This document shows positions 45,011-59,200 of a DNA stretch of 64,000 nt, in pieces. Origin of the DNA: Malaya genurostris (lineage: Eukaryota > Arthropoda > Insecta > Diptera > Culicidae); assembly GCF_030247185.1 (NCBI RefSeq), contig NC_080572.1, positions 10,185,007-10,249,006 of the forward strand. Reading direction: 5' to 3'. Positions within the stretch are counted from its first letter, which is position 1. Every line of letters starts with the position of its first letter. Both the position numbers and the translations under genes were made by a program. The notes under the pieces were generated by a model. That model saw nothing but the letters and a program-made list of their open reading frames with translations. It was not told the DNA's origin and did not search any database.

Positions 45011-45019
45011 GAACCCTTT

Positions 45020-45182
45020 AGCGGACCTTACACTATCATTAAAAGTGTCATTACTAAAAAATAATGTCATTTTTATGAACGTGTAATGGTGCAGTAATGA
45101 CGAGATTTCTATCAAATTTGAAATACATCATTACTTAGTGATCATTAAAAATGACATTAATAATTCTCGTGTAAGGGCCGCT
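45020..45182. mobile_element. 163-bp MITE
   Basis: Inverted ends AGCGGACCTTACAC and GTGTAAGGGCCGCT with further inner complementarity (ATCATTAAAA/TAATGAT). A 3-bp flank TTT may be the target duplication. Confidence 0.7.
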
Positions 45183-45250
45183 TTTCGATTCGGTAGCTCA
45201 TTTGTATATATTGAGAAGGTTTTTTTCTAAGAGGGTCGGCTGGACACCAC

Positions 45251-45587
45251 GAGGGATGCCAGGTTCACAGATTAATCTGTGTTTAACAGATTTTCAACTT
45301 TATGCACAGATTTTAAAAATGGCAAAGATTTTCACAGATTTCTTAAAATGATCACAGATTCTGAAATTAATCAGAAATTTTCACAGATTTTTTAAATCGA
45401 TCACAGTTTAGCACCAAAAAGTACAGAGCGGTTGAGTAAAACAGTACAGGTAAAGGTTAGTAGTAAGACCTTATTTTTGCTCACCAAAATGATTTCGATC
45501 AGCTATGGCACGGGAAGTTGCACAGATTTTCACAGACAGGTTTTTGACTTGATCACAGGTTTTTGAAAAAATGACCTGGCATCCCTG
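45251..45587. mobile_element. hAT-like MITE, 337 bp, degenerate TSD
   Basis: Ends GAGGGATGCCAGGT and GACCTGGCATCCCTG. Flanks GACACCAC and GTCAACAC agree at 6 of 8 positions. The interior is an array of TTCACAGATTTT motifs. Same family as 1787-2712 and 13865-14095. Confidence 0.75.
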
Positions 45588-45639
45588 GTCAACACTCGTC
45601 AAAGGATACAAAAGTTATCGGACAAAGAATAGTGTGCAA

Positions 45640-48350
45640 ATTTGAAGTGAACGACAAATAAGATTGCGGAAAATTCTTAACAAGTTTCGGGAACACAACT
45701 TGCGGACATATCTTTTGTTGGTAGATTCGAAAGGAGCATTCGACTCAGTGAAACGAAGCGAGTTATTTCATACCATGTTAGGAAATTAACTATTAAGAGG
45801 ATTAGTCTGATTCTTGCTACACAGAAAAAAATAATGAAATTTACACGACATGTAATTCAATGATACTATGAAATAGACATTAATAGAATAAAAACTACAA
45901 GGATCAGCCCCATGGGGTTGTTCGAGCCATTGATGTGGAACAAGGCAACCTAAATTTCTAATGATCGACATTTGTAATTAGTCGTCGCACTTTTGAATCC
46001 GCAAATGCACAAGAGTCTGCTTAGATTGATCTTTGTTAGGAACCAACACCGAACACGCGAACCCAGAACATAGACTCTATTTGTCGTGATTTGTATTTGT
46101 TTTGTAGCCGACGAAATTACATCAATAGCCCAAATGTATGCAATTATATGTTTGTACATGCTTGCGATACGGATATCAATATTAAGGCTTCTCTTCGCCA
46201 AGCTTGTGTTCAAGTTTTGTATGCAAGCAGTTATTTTTATAGCGTTTCTATACCAGTACTACCATTCTGCGATTTCGGTTGAAGCGATAAACTTTTTCAC
46301 ATTATCAATCGAGTTCATCTTATATAAATTAGAAATTAATCTTATGCACTCGAAATTTACTCTGGGGTAGTTGTCAATTTCTCAGGCGAAACGACATAAC
46401 ATAGAATTTCATTCGGTCTGGTACGACACAAGATCAGAGCATATCAATTAAAGCTTCAAATCGTTTTATAAAACTTTTTTTTCTTGCTGTCTAGCAACAA
46501 CCTACCTCTAGCATGCTACATGTAGGACTGAAACGTTAGCAAAAATTTTACTTATATCTATAGCTTCGCGTGCTTCCAACAGCTTCGCTTTTGCATCGAT
46601 TGACCAATCAGAGCGATATATCGCTTACTCCTTCAAAACCGTCGACTATGGCAGGGAAATCCGGTATGCCGGAGATTTTTTGCAGCCAAAATAGGACACT
46701 GCTAGCTATTAATAAACATTTCAATGATATAAAATTAAAAATACATGGCTATAAACATTCAAATCGATACGTAGAAATATTTCCAATCAAATGGTGACAT
46801 AATATTAATAATTGATACAAAATTGACTGAGCTGTAATTGTTCAAAACCTGACCACATTTCTACGTGTATTTCTCTTGAGTTTCTAGTTTGCACCGCTAT
46901 ATAGAAAACAAAAATGTGTTCCACATTAAAATTCAATTGAGAACCATCATCGATGTAAAAATAAATTAGAATGCCTTGATTTTTCAATAAACTCTTCAAT
47001 ATATTTGAATTTACGCTTAGTTGTGCTTTTAAAGTATATTGAAAAGTGAAGATCTGAGGAGTAACTTTATGTATAATCTCTTGGTCCAAATATGTGCTTG
47101 AAAATAGATGTAAATATTTTTATCTGCGTACGCTCAATGGAACGACATTGGATGCATTTGCGACGTTGAATTGGTTCATGATGCGCTCTCTAACTTGTTT
47201 AATATAACGGTGGTACCAGAATACGGTGTGTAGAGAAATGGAACAATCATCAATAAGTCTCACGTGCTCTCGGTTTTGCTGATGGCAGCGATATTAGAGC
47301 AGTGGAAGAGGCTTTTGTAGCTTTTAAAACAGAGAGATTGACTGAACTTTACAAAGACAAAGTACATGGCAGAGTCTGCATTCCATACAGTGTTGGATCC
47401 GAGGAGGAAACTTATGGGGTATGAGTCGACGTCGAGTTCATATATTTTGGAACACTAATGACATGCGTTAATGATGTTAGCGGCGAGATAAAAAGGTATG
47501 TTTTGGCTGCTAATAGTACTTTCTACGGGTTACAGTTAGTGATGCCACTTTTCCCTGAGGTCAAATCCGTAGATTTGGCTTCATGTCTACTTATGCTCGT
47601 ATATGCTCCATTGAGAGGAACTTTCCTTCGACTGACAAAACATCCTTCCCAATAAAGACAAAACAACTCACTAAATGCGTCTACATGTTTAGAATGAAAA
47701 ATAGTAAACACCAAATACAAGAATAAAATCAAAAGGTAAGTAAAATTAACAGTTTGAAATTTAAAGCGATAAAGACAGACTGAGTAATCCGTGACGATAG
47801 ATGTTTGATAATTAGACATGAGGAAAAAAATATCTCTAACAACGATGTGACAATATTCAATTATTTTTCTTTGGTATCTAGAGAAATAATAAAAAATGAA
47901 TAGTCAATAATTTTTTGAAGATATTATGTCAAATCCATAGATTTTGAGTGGTCTATCCGTAGATCCGTAGAAAAGACAGAAAAAAGATGCTATATGCTAT
48001 AGTTGTTGATACTACCTAGTGTCCTATATATCCATGCGGTATGGTCGTTAAAGGAGGCAGATATCCGAATACTCGGCGAGTTTGACAATAAAGAAGATAA
48101 TGGAGGAGGAGCTGTACCAAGCACACAAACATGCCGGCATTGGAAGGCTCGTGAAATACAGTAGACTACAGTGGTCTCCTGTAGCACGAATGCCGGAAGG
48201 AAGAATGATCTACGTTGTGCTCATCAGAGAACCTGAGATTGCTGGGTGTCCTGGAAATCTACAATTCGTTCGGTAAAGAGACGGATTGTGCACCATTGAA
48301 TTAAGTAAAAAATAAACGCACTCGAGGTGGCGGCATCAGGTTCGATTTGG
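45640..48350 (+). pseudogene. RTE-like non-LTR relic in scattered pieces
   Basis: 45655-45785 reads YLLLVDSKGAFDSVKRSELF (RT motif A). 47235-47565 reads TIINKSHVLS, GFADGSDIRAVEEAF (FADD changed to FADG) and FGTLMTCVNDVSGEIKRYVLAAN. 48080-48275 reads MEEELYQAHKHAGI and RLQWSPVARMPEGRM, the typical C-terminus. The order is right but the pieces are separated by about 1.3 and 0.5 kb of other sequence, with frameshifts and stops. Confidence 0.75.
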
Positions 48351-48359
48351 AAAAGAGGT

Positions 48360-50145
48360 CTGTCCTGAAAAAAATCCAGAGTCCCAGATTTAAATGGTGT
48401 TGTTTATATCGGATGTGAGTGTCCGGTTAAAAAAATAAAAGCATTGGCTTGAAAAAATGTTTTATTGTTTCAATCAATTTTATTTATCATATTCAATTAC
48501 CGAGTTGTTCATCAAATTTGTATAAATCAATCCAAAACAATTTTATTTTCTTATAACTAAACGAGTATGGATTTTGAGATATGAGTGATTCGGAGTAAAT
48601 TTAAATGTGAAATTTTCGGAGCTGGAATAGTGCTTATTTGTATGGATTCTGCTGTATTTTTTACCTTTTTCTGTCCATTGAGGCCCACAGTTTTTCCCAT
48701 CGTCCATAGGAAACTCATCAACAATACAAATTTGTTCAGGGCTCTTATATAGTCAATACGCAAGAGTTTGAAAAATAGTAAGATTCGCAATCATTGTCTG
48801 AATAAATAAAGCATTTGAAATACAAATGAATGGTTTTGTGCATATATTAGTTCTATAGTTAGTACGGTTCACGCAAACGATGCGTGCTAATGAATGATGA
48901 CAGTTTAATTTTAGATTCGATCCGTTCGAGGAAAAAACTCGAAGGTCGATATCCACAGCTTGGCTTTTTACTTTGAAGGGCTTTATTAACTCTAATTCGC
49001 TAACGACTCTATGTGGAGCAAAATTTATCTCCACTTTCTGGTATGTTGGCACAATGGCAGGTCCGCTTGCATTTTTCTAATATTGCATGGAACCTCGTTA
49101 ACTATTCTAATTTGTACAATAGAAGCGGTTAAAGCTTGATAAATACCTCCCTCCACAGTAAGCACTCTCACCACTCGAGCGGTCTGGAGTATTGCACTCA
49201 AAAATAGTATTGCAGTTGTGTCCGCGAGTAAAATATTGCAACAAAGATTATTTTGAGATCGTTCCCGCTCCAGTGGTGAAATTGATGCTTTGATCGGGAA
49301 GCATTTGTCGGTGCTTTCATCTAGTTGGATAAGGGTAAGAGAGATAGATAGCTTATAGTTTGAAATAGACTGTTCGAAGCTGAAACCCATCGATTCAACG
49401 CAGATAGTATTTTTGAGTCCAACAATGCAGCATTATCATTTTGATAATGGTGGAATATTGAACTCGTTTACCGTCCTTTGAGTCACAGCTTCCAACATGT
49501 TAAAACAAAATAGGAGATCGATCTGTTGATTTACTCATCTCCGTTGAGCATACCTCGTATTTGACATTTCAGAAATGTGCTCCTCGGAGAGACAGTAAAC
49601 ATCGCACAAGAAAACCCTACACGTTTACTTACAGGTAATGATTTGTTTTACAACAGCTTACAAAAATATATTTACAATTGCTCTCCGAAATCGAAAATTT
49701 TATCGACTGGATTCGCATAACCATATTTGAAAGGGAGTCACAAATTATTTTGGTCACTGCAATGATCCTGCAATAGTCACTTACAACCCTTTCAAAGACA
49801 AGCAATGCTTTCAGTTCCTTCTTCTTCACGTTTCGAACGCAAACTATTCTGTGCTAAAATTTTTAATTGGTTTACGATCTAACTTCTACGCACTACACCT
49901 AAATTATCAGTTTAGTGTAAGATGGCATTGTTCATCGTACGCTTAGAGCTACAGATTGCTCTAATATTTCTATTTTTGTAGGAAATACTAAAAATCTTCC
50001 ATTTACTTCTCTAGTAGAAAAATATGCTCCAACATTTTTCTACTGCCTGAATTTGTATAAAATTTGGAATAAAATTAAATTTCTGTTGTGCTGCCCTCAC
50101 GTTTTCCTCTTTTACGCCACCGCCACGGAAGCTAAGGTTAGTATT
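48360..50145. other. Intergenic between relics and dap 3' end
   Basis: Several minus-strand frames (48557-48790, 48753-49052, 49025-49390, 49629-49829) overlap end to end in different frames. They could be a decayed gene, but I recognise no family. The dap 3' UTR probably occupies the right end. Confidence 0.25.
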
Positions 50146-50276
50146 TTACTGCGAGGCCGGGCTCGACTGCGACTCAGGTGTGTTATTTACAGCAGGTGAC
50201 ACCATAAGACGGACCTTCTTGGCTAGCGAATCTTTTGCGGAACCGGTAGAGGGGCGCTTGCGTTCCTTGAGAAAAT
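50146..50276 (-). CDS. dap: dap exon 3 (PIP-degron end, NLS, C-terminus)
   Basis: Preceded on the minus strand by a long T run and TTACAG. It begins by completing Asp210, giving DFLKERKRPSTGSAKDSLAK and onward to VRLMVSPAV...SPASQ and stop TAA. Resemblance to the QxxMTDF-basic ends of p21/p57 and the in-phase join to exon 2 identify it although it lies 12 kb away. An ATTAAA on the minus strand at 49867-49862 is a candidate poly(A) signal. Confidence 0.85.
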
Positions 50277-53200
50277 CTGTAAGTGAAAAAAAAAAGAAAT
50301 ACATTATAGATCATTTACGTTTGATAAATGCTAGAATAAGAATTTTTAATGCACATATGCCAGCTTCCCCAATCAGTACACTCAAGTACACTGCCCCAAA
50401 TATATGGAATATTTCTCGAGATACACTGCATGAAAAAATAAGATGTAAATACGGTTTAGAATTGCAATCTGATACTAACTCGGAAGAGAACACATTGTTA
50501 TAGAAAAATTCCTTTTTATATAAATGTGTGTGGAATGTAAACGCAGAACTAAACAAAATAATCTTAATGTTAATTTCAGAATTTTACCAACATTTCCGAA
50601 TTTAGTATTACAATTTCTTGATTTGAAAAAATAATCCATTTGTATTCACGGTATTACGGTTCCAGTGATATAAATACACAATATCAGGTTATTTAATCTA
50701 TAAATAAACCGTAACTTGTAATTCGCCTCAACGAGAGCTATGAATTGAAGTAAAAGTAATAAGTAAGTTATTTCTTATACTTGCTGTATTGCACTTATCA
50801 CACTATTCATTTACATTTTTTTCAGTTCTAAACAAACTTTCTATTTGTCGAATTTTGGAATGGTTCGTCTGTTAAGTGAAATTCACTGACTTTTTCGAAA
50901 ATATATATCGAAATTTCAAATTTTGACTAGAAGTTTAAACTATTCGCAAAACAATTCACATCAAGGCGCAGATCGCTTAGTATATGCATTTTTAATTCAT
51001 AGACAATTTATAAAAATGACAATTTTCTTTTAAATTTTAACTTTCCCTGAAAAAAAAAAGTTAATGTGCAGTTAATTTAAATGCAGTATCATTAACGCAA
51101 TGAAACTTGTAATATGTAATCAGAAGGGATCTGCCAAAGATCGCCCTCACAGGTTTCGTGAAGATAAGCGTTTCAGCACTATTCATAACATTCATGAGCA
51201 AAGTTGAATACTACTTTATTACTCTTGAAAGTGAAGTCGATAGGTCATTATTTATAGGTGATATTTACTATCGTCAGAAAAAAAACATACTATGATATAA
51301 AAACGTCCACACCTCTATGTGGGCATCATGCTCAATTATTTTTAACATTTCACTTCTGGATGCACGCTTAACGCAAACTGTTAAACATGACTGAACTAAT
51401 AGCCTTTTTCGCCACGAGATGATGTTACTGTGATGTCTTTTTCGATTTGTATTGGATTTGTTAAAGTGATCCATATTGATATATAATATATTTGCATGAA
51501 ATCAAGAAAAAGCTGATGATCTTATTAGTTTGTTGATTATAAGCTCTCACCTCAGATTTTGAAATGGTGCTCTTTTGAAATACGACGTTATTTATTAAAG
51601 TTATCTCAAATTATGTAAAGTATTGTTGCAGTAATGGTATGGCACTTCAAAAAAAATTCCCGTGCAAAATATGAGCTGAGTCGGACTTGGGTGAGTGTAG
51701 TTCGAGTCTGTGGGTCACAGTTTGAGAATTTTCGATCCTGACCGTGTATCCAAACGTCTCTTAGGTCATCTCGAATAATGATTTCCATTTATATGTGATA
51801 GTTTATTTCAAACTCCAGTCTCTTCTCAATTCAAAAATGTCACAGAGTTTATATTTTTCAAAATTTGTTTTTGTCGAAACAACTTTGAAATAACACCAGA
51901 TTACTAAAAAATCGATGAAATTAAATTAAATTTCCCTAGTCGATTGTTGATTTGCTAAGTAAGACTAAGACTTCAGTAATTACAAATAACATAGCAGACT
52001 ATAGTAGCACATGCATGTAACACGAATGTTTGAAGAGAGACCGAATTGTTAGGTCCGGAAAGGAATTTTGGAGTTCGATATTGCATTATTGCAATGAAGT
52101 TAATTTACTATGACATCTTCTGCATTTATTAGTTCAACACACTTTCACAGTAGTAGTACGATGCTAAATCCGCCCAAATGTGTGATTTTTATTGTGCTTC
52201 TCCAAAAACGACACATGGTTTTGAAGGTATTTAAATTTGAACATTTTATCGATGACGATGACTGGAGGAGACGAACATTGCAGATAGCATGCCAAATGAG
52301 ATGCAACTCTGATACTCTTGAGACGGTTGGATTACAGATTTGCAGAATTTTGTACAAAGCACGGATTTGACAGATCTGGATTTTCCATGTGAGCATACAA
52401 ATTGTTTTTCATGCGTCTCAATTTGACTAACTTTGATTTTAACACCCTAGGAGGAATTATTATAAAGCGCCCCTGTTGGCCAAAACGCCCCCTTCCTTTT
52501 TTCAAGACCTTTCTAAACAAAAGTTTTATCACTAACACTATCTTTTCGTAGGATATTTCTGTGAAACAAGTTTGTCAATTCTGTATAAAATGTGCAAAAC
52601 GACGAATGTAACAATGAGAGATTCACTTTGTTTGCTTCCTCTCTCGATTATTGCGAAATATTCCTGCTTTTTTCGGTAATTTCTTCAGGGCAGATTAAAA
52701 GATAATAGCTTTAGTTATTATTATCGGTAAATGATTGGAGAGAAGGATTGCTAATAGTACCGTAATAATCGAAAGAGAAAGTAAACAAAGAGAATCTCTC
52801 GTTGTTAAATTCGTCGTTTTGAACATTCTATACAGAATTGTCGTTTGCTGGAAAATATGAAAAAAACTGAAAATATCACTAGGCAGCTTTTCGATGTAAG
52901 GTTTTCTAAATAAGCATTTTATCCGTATAAAACGTCTAATGATCGGTTGCTGCTTGGAAACTAAATTTTTGGCAGTGCTATCTCTATTTACGGTAAAAAC
53001 ATGCAGAGAAACAAACCCATTTCTTTGATGTATGAATTTTCTAAAAACAGTCACTCTACGGACATTACGCCCCACTCTCGATTCACCAGTATGCTTCGAT
53101 TTGAAATATTGTTTTATACATTTATAACTATTATTAAAACAAAATGTAGCGTTGGGAGGATCGAAAATGTTGCTTCCAGATTGCTATTAGTTGATTACGC

Positions 53201-56200
53201 TTTTTTTCTATATCCTTTTTCTGTTTTTCTTCTATATCGACGTTTCAAGGAGCATATTGCATCATTATTGTGGGGTAGATCACTGATTTGTTGTGAGGCA
53301 TATTATACGGCTAGGGCATTATGTCTACGGCAAGCGAAAAACGTGAGAATGCGGTCTTTTTGGACAATGTGTTTGTATCAATCAATTCTCCTCACTTCTA
53401 CCGGAATCATTGAGAACTATGTTCCTTAGGCGTAGTGGGATGAAATACCTACATTCTCAAAGAAAATATAATATTACATTTAGAAATATCTCAATGTTTT
53501 CTTAAGGGAGACATATTATAACACTTCACCCTAATGTCAAGACTTTACTTTGTTTTATTCTAGATAACATGCATACCATTCAAGGTTATAGCCCTTGCTT
53601 GAAAACAGGCATTCGAGTTTATCTTGTAAACAAATTGTATTCATTCGCTAATATTTACCAAAATATACAGAGTGTACGATGTTAACTGAGGAGTCGAAAG
53701 ACAGTTATGTTGAAATTTCAGTAAAGTCTCCGGTGCAAAAAGTTTTTTTTTGCAAATAGCATTAACATTACGTCTGTTTAGCGGATCACGTCGAAGGTGG
53801 CGTGAAAATAAGAATTTTCCATGATTTTTTGTGTGAGTTGATTTTATTTCATTAAATTCTTGCCGGAAGTTCTTTCATAGTAACAATTTAAAAATCAATT
53901 TTAATTTTTTTTCTTTTTCGAACCACATAGTTTTCGATTGTTGAAATGATCAATTATTTAATTTTAAATTAGATAGTATTGAAGGCTTCAGTAAATGCTG
54001 GGGCCATCTTGTATTTAAACGAACAAAGGTAAAAAACTCACCAAATCATCAACTTAATAGCGAATTTTTCTGCAAGGAACATACTTGAGCTTACTTGGAA
54101 TACCTTTTTTGCATGCATCAAGTCAAAATTTTGAAAGTAAATAGTTCTCTTTTTGGGTAACACTTGAAAAAATAATAGTAAAATTGTTAACAACCAAGAC
54201 TTCAGATATACAGATGAAAATTGAAAAAAATGCTCTTGGGATGCCTTTTAGGGGTTTCTGATGGGAGTCCTGGACTGAAAAGGACATGCAAATGGTATAA
54301 ACAAAACAAACTTTTTTTGTCGACCGCTTCTAGACAGTGGGGTTTGCGATAGCGTCAGCATCAAAGGTTTTTAAAGGATTTCATAAAACAGAAATGATTA
54401 ATTGCATATCGAAAAACTGCAGAACATTTCGGAAGATTTTAACACCATTATTTAAGTATCCAAAACCTGCAGACGGCTCAAAAAATAGTGAAACCATCAG
54501 AGACATAATGTTTTCCTAAGTTCGAAAATATTGTTTTTTCTCGCATAGCAGAACATTTATCTGTTCCAAGCCTCTAACGTTATCGATAAACGTATTTCGT
54601 CGAAAGGTTCCTGAATTTACACCTTCTAGAAGATATATTTTCCCGGGAAAACCACTTATTTTTGAGTGTTTAGATTTTCCTCCGATAAAAGTTTCTTCTA
54701 GCACACGTACTTCCTATTAGAAACTGGTGATTCACCTGATGACCTAATTGACGAAGCACACTCATATATGGGACTGATACTGATATCAAGTGTCGCATTA
54801 TTTATGCTAAGCAAGACATTCATGCTCTCCAGGTCCAGCGCTCGCGTACAAACATGTCCGATCAAGGCGAAACCAGTTCGGAATGGCTAAATCATTAACT
54901 TTGGACCAGCTGGATCCACAAAGCAGGCAGCGAGTTTTTTCTTTCTTTCTCTTGAAAGCAGAACGCTCAAACACAAAACGGTAGACACTTTCCACTTGTG
55001 CATGTGGAGCCTTCTGGTAATCGAAAAGGGAAAGAAGGCCACGTGCAGCTGAAAAGTGACACATCTGCTACCCCATACTTTCTGTATCGGATGGTTATTT
55101 GATCGAATAGGGTAGCTACTGATTGATAAAATCAATATTTTCATGAGGTAAACATCGGATTAGGAAGCAACTTTACTACCGTAATTTGAACAAACAACGT
55201 GTGCTGTTTGTTTGTTTCCCGCCGAAATCTACAAATCTATATTCTTTAGGTAGATCGAATATTAAATATCACCGTGGTAACAAAAGAAAAAACTAGCAAA
55301 AACAAGCCACCCGTCGCAGGTAAAACGACCTTGTTTTGACCGGACCGGACGAAATGCGCGCGCTTGTTCACCGGAATAGAAAACAAAGGCTCTGTAAACC
55401 ACAACCGAATGATAGATATATGAAATTATATAAGTCATCACCATCGCAGCAACTGTGATAAAAAAAATTTCAACTCACTCAACTTTTCAATGGAATCCTC
55501 GATAGAATCAGAACAACCGCACATAAAAAACAGAAAGCCATGATCATCGCCTACCTTTAGTAGGAACAAACAGATGGCCTTCAATCCACTGTCCGTTGAA
55601 TATATAATAACCTATGATTATAAAATTCCTCAATAAAACAGCTCGTGCCATAAATTCCTGCTAAACTCTGTATCGATAGAGCATGATTGATAAACTGTAC
55701 ATTTGCGGTTTGTTTTGCTTGCTTGCTGATAATCAATGATGATTTGAAGTCTTGCAGCTTGCATTGCACCATTGCCGATCGCAGCCTACTACCATTTCAC
55801 CATGAGGACTAGCCAGCTGTTCGCGAATGACCCGTGCTCTTGTTTCGCCACATGACGGAAAGCACTTTCCATCTCTCATGCATAATGGATGAGACCGTTT
55901 TTCAGCTGACAGCGTGACAACGGAACCACCCGATCTTTCTGCTACGGCCATTGGGATATGAACTACCGAAAATAGAATCCCTCTGAAAAAGGGTGCATAT
56001 TTTCGTTGCATCTGCAATCGGGGGCAGTATGGCACATGCTCGGAACCAAGATAATAATAGAAAAAGAAACAAGCTGAACGGTATACTGACTGAGGTGGCA
56101 AAATCCATAAATTAATACATTTCCTGTAACATATGTTGCACCCACTTTATCTCGGTTTGTTCATCTATCTATCGCCAGTCGTCGTCGGTTTGCGCATTTT

Positions 56201-59200
56201 TCGCCTGCTGTTCCAAATCCTGTTGTAAGTGACCATCGGTTTACAACGGAACAGCACAATAAACTAATAATGGTCGGTTTTACGTCGACACGAAATATGC
56301 AACCGAAGAAGGTCGAGAGAGCCATGGGAGGAGCGGCAGTTTGTCATAAATTAACACCGCCTGCTTGTTGATGGTTGCTACCTTTCTCTGTGCCTGAATT
56401 CCTCTTTAGCTCTGCACTTATGACTTGAGGATCGAAAGATAAGCAAGAATGATTGGCAAAGAAAGCAACGAGGAAAATCCTTTTCTAATGACTCACCTAT
56501 TTCGAGTCAAGAGGATAGACTGCAGAATTGAAAAATGCATTTAAAATTTGTAAACAATCCGTATCGAATGAATCACTGCCGCTACACTGAAAATGTTGGT
56601 CGGCATTTTTGTCCAATCTATTATAAACATTCGGACCAATGGTGAAAGATTTATCAAACGCCAGCGGTAATTTAACAATGCAATTTCCTTTGTTTGATCT
56701 ACTACAAACTTTTATAATCTCAAGCAGGGATTAGTTATGTATCAGTGAACTTGAAAAGGGTCTACAAGACTGTGGTCAGATAGTCTCTAGCTTGAGCTTC
56801 AGAATCGTAAACAAAGCGATGGAAATGAGGAGTTTGTGGTTGGCTGACGCGATAACCAGCACTAATCAATTCTGTACACCGTTCGTTGAGTTTGAAGTTT
56901 GAGAGATTGTGAAATGGACATGGGACAGATCCCAGCAGTTCGGTTTGGTTGTTTAGAACATTTTCTTCTGCTTATTTATATAAAATCATTCGGAATTATT
57001 GCATAAACATTAACGAAAATTGCTATTTACCATAATAATTTCAGTCTACTTCAACTCAACTAGTCAGTTTGTTACACTGAATTGCTGAAACAACTTAGAA
57101 CACCGTCGCATTTCGTGCCAAATCGAACAAATATTGGCCATTGCTTCATAGATTTTAATCAAGCTTCCTGGACGTGTTCTGCCCATACTTGCATATCAGT
57201 CCCATATGGAAAATCGGCATGTCGAGAAAAATACGATCAAAATTTTATTTCCGAATTTTTTGATTTATTGTGCCACCTAATGCTAGATCATGGTATTATT
57301 ACATGAAATATCGGTAAAATACCTTTGCAACCAATTAAAATATTGAAATTTGCACTGAATGGGACAGACATGCGTGTACTTTGCATATGGGACAGACATG
57401 AGTTGATATTTTTTTCGCATTTTACTGAAGAAAACTTTTATTGCAAGTTCTGAGAGTATATTGGGGATAGATTTCATTTCTAAAGCTAACTCAAGTTGGC
57501 GAAAATCGATATGGGACTGATATGCAGTGTAGACTTGGTCACAAAAGATCCCCTTTCATACTTTTTCTTTGTTTTTTTAAAGGACCAAACTTTTTACGAA
57601 TTTTATTCAAATGAACAACAGTGAAGCTCATGATCTTCTAGAAGCTCATGATCTTCTAGAAAACCAATGGAATTCTTTTTTTGTCCTTTTATAACAGAAA
57701 TCCGTGTAAAAAAAAACGCATAACTTCGGAAATGTGCGTAAAAAATAAGCGTGGCTTCGGAAATCTTCGTGAATCCGGAAATTTGCATGAACGTAACTTT
57801 GGAAATTCGCATAAAAACATTTTGTTTTGGAAATCCGCTTAAAGCCCGCATAAACTTTGAAAATCCTTGTATCTTTGAAAATCCGTGTATCTACGAAATT
57901 CTGTGTAAAAAATCGCGTAACTTCGGAAATTCACGTGAAAAACAACACGTAATTTAGGAAATCCGCCCATCTTTGGAAATCCGTGTAAAAATCGCGTAAC
58001 TTCGGAGATCCGCGTGAAACACATATTTTTGTTTCAGTAAATTTTCCTCCTAACAATGCCCAAAAAGACACATATGAAAAGTTTCTGCATGTTGCTGATG
58101 AAATCATGACTAAGCTTCAATCGGAAGTTAAAGTTCATATATATGTGGAGACTTTAATCAGCGCAATATCGACTTTATTCGAGACGCTGGAAATGATAGC
58201 ATTTTACTTCCTCTCGTTGGGGAGAATGAAACACTTCATTACGACAAAATATCCGGTTTAAGTCTTAATGAAATTAATTATGCAAAAAAACATTAAAACT
58301 GTTATTTAGATTTTTTATTTACTAATATTCACGATGATTTCTGTGTAATAGAATCACCAACTCGATTGTGGAAAAATGAAGCTTTTTATACAGCAATCGA
58401 ATTCTCAATATTTATACATCAAATTAATAGACCCGACGACTACGAGTATGAGGAGATTATCGATTATCACTCAGCAAATTATGATAGTATTAGTCGTAAA
58501 CTACGAGAAATAGATTTGCAAGAACTCCTTAGAAACGAAGGAAAATCGAAATTTCCGTCGATACTTTCTACACACTGCTGTACGACATAATAAACGAAGA
58601 TGTCCCATTAAGGAAAATTAGGCGACAAAATAATTCAAAGTATTGTGTTTGGTGTAACGAGCATATTAGAAACCTAAGAAATTGAAAACAAAAAGCTCAT
58701 AAAAAAGTATAAGTATAAAAGAGACAATAATAGTGACAATTTATCGAATTACATACACATCTGTGACCAACTAAGTTTAGCAATTGATACTGCATTCAAA
58801 GAGAATAACTCAAGAACTGAACAGGAAATAAAGTCTTGCCCAAAGAAATTCTTTAGTTATGTTAGAAACAAATTGAAATCAGATAACTTTCCGTCAATAA
58901 TGTATCTACAGGAAAACATTGGTAATAACGCACAAGAAATTTGTAATCTTTTCGCTAAATTTTTTCAACAAATCTACACGAAGTTTTTCAGAAAATGACC
59001 GCGATCGTGAATATTTTAATTTCTTTCCAGAGTTTACTGAAGATATTAATGTAAATCAAATCGAAGTGTTAGACATAATAGATGCCCTAAACAAATTGGA
59101 TGTCTCTGAAAATGCCGGACCTGATGGGATTCCACCCATATTTATGAAAAAAAAATAACATTAGATCTTGCAACCCCTTTGTGCTGGCTTTTCAATAATT

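Noticed and set aside
50180..50503. 107-codon plus-strand ORF
   Set aside because: Overlaps dap exon 3 in antisense; begins with GTG-poor context and has no motif.
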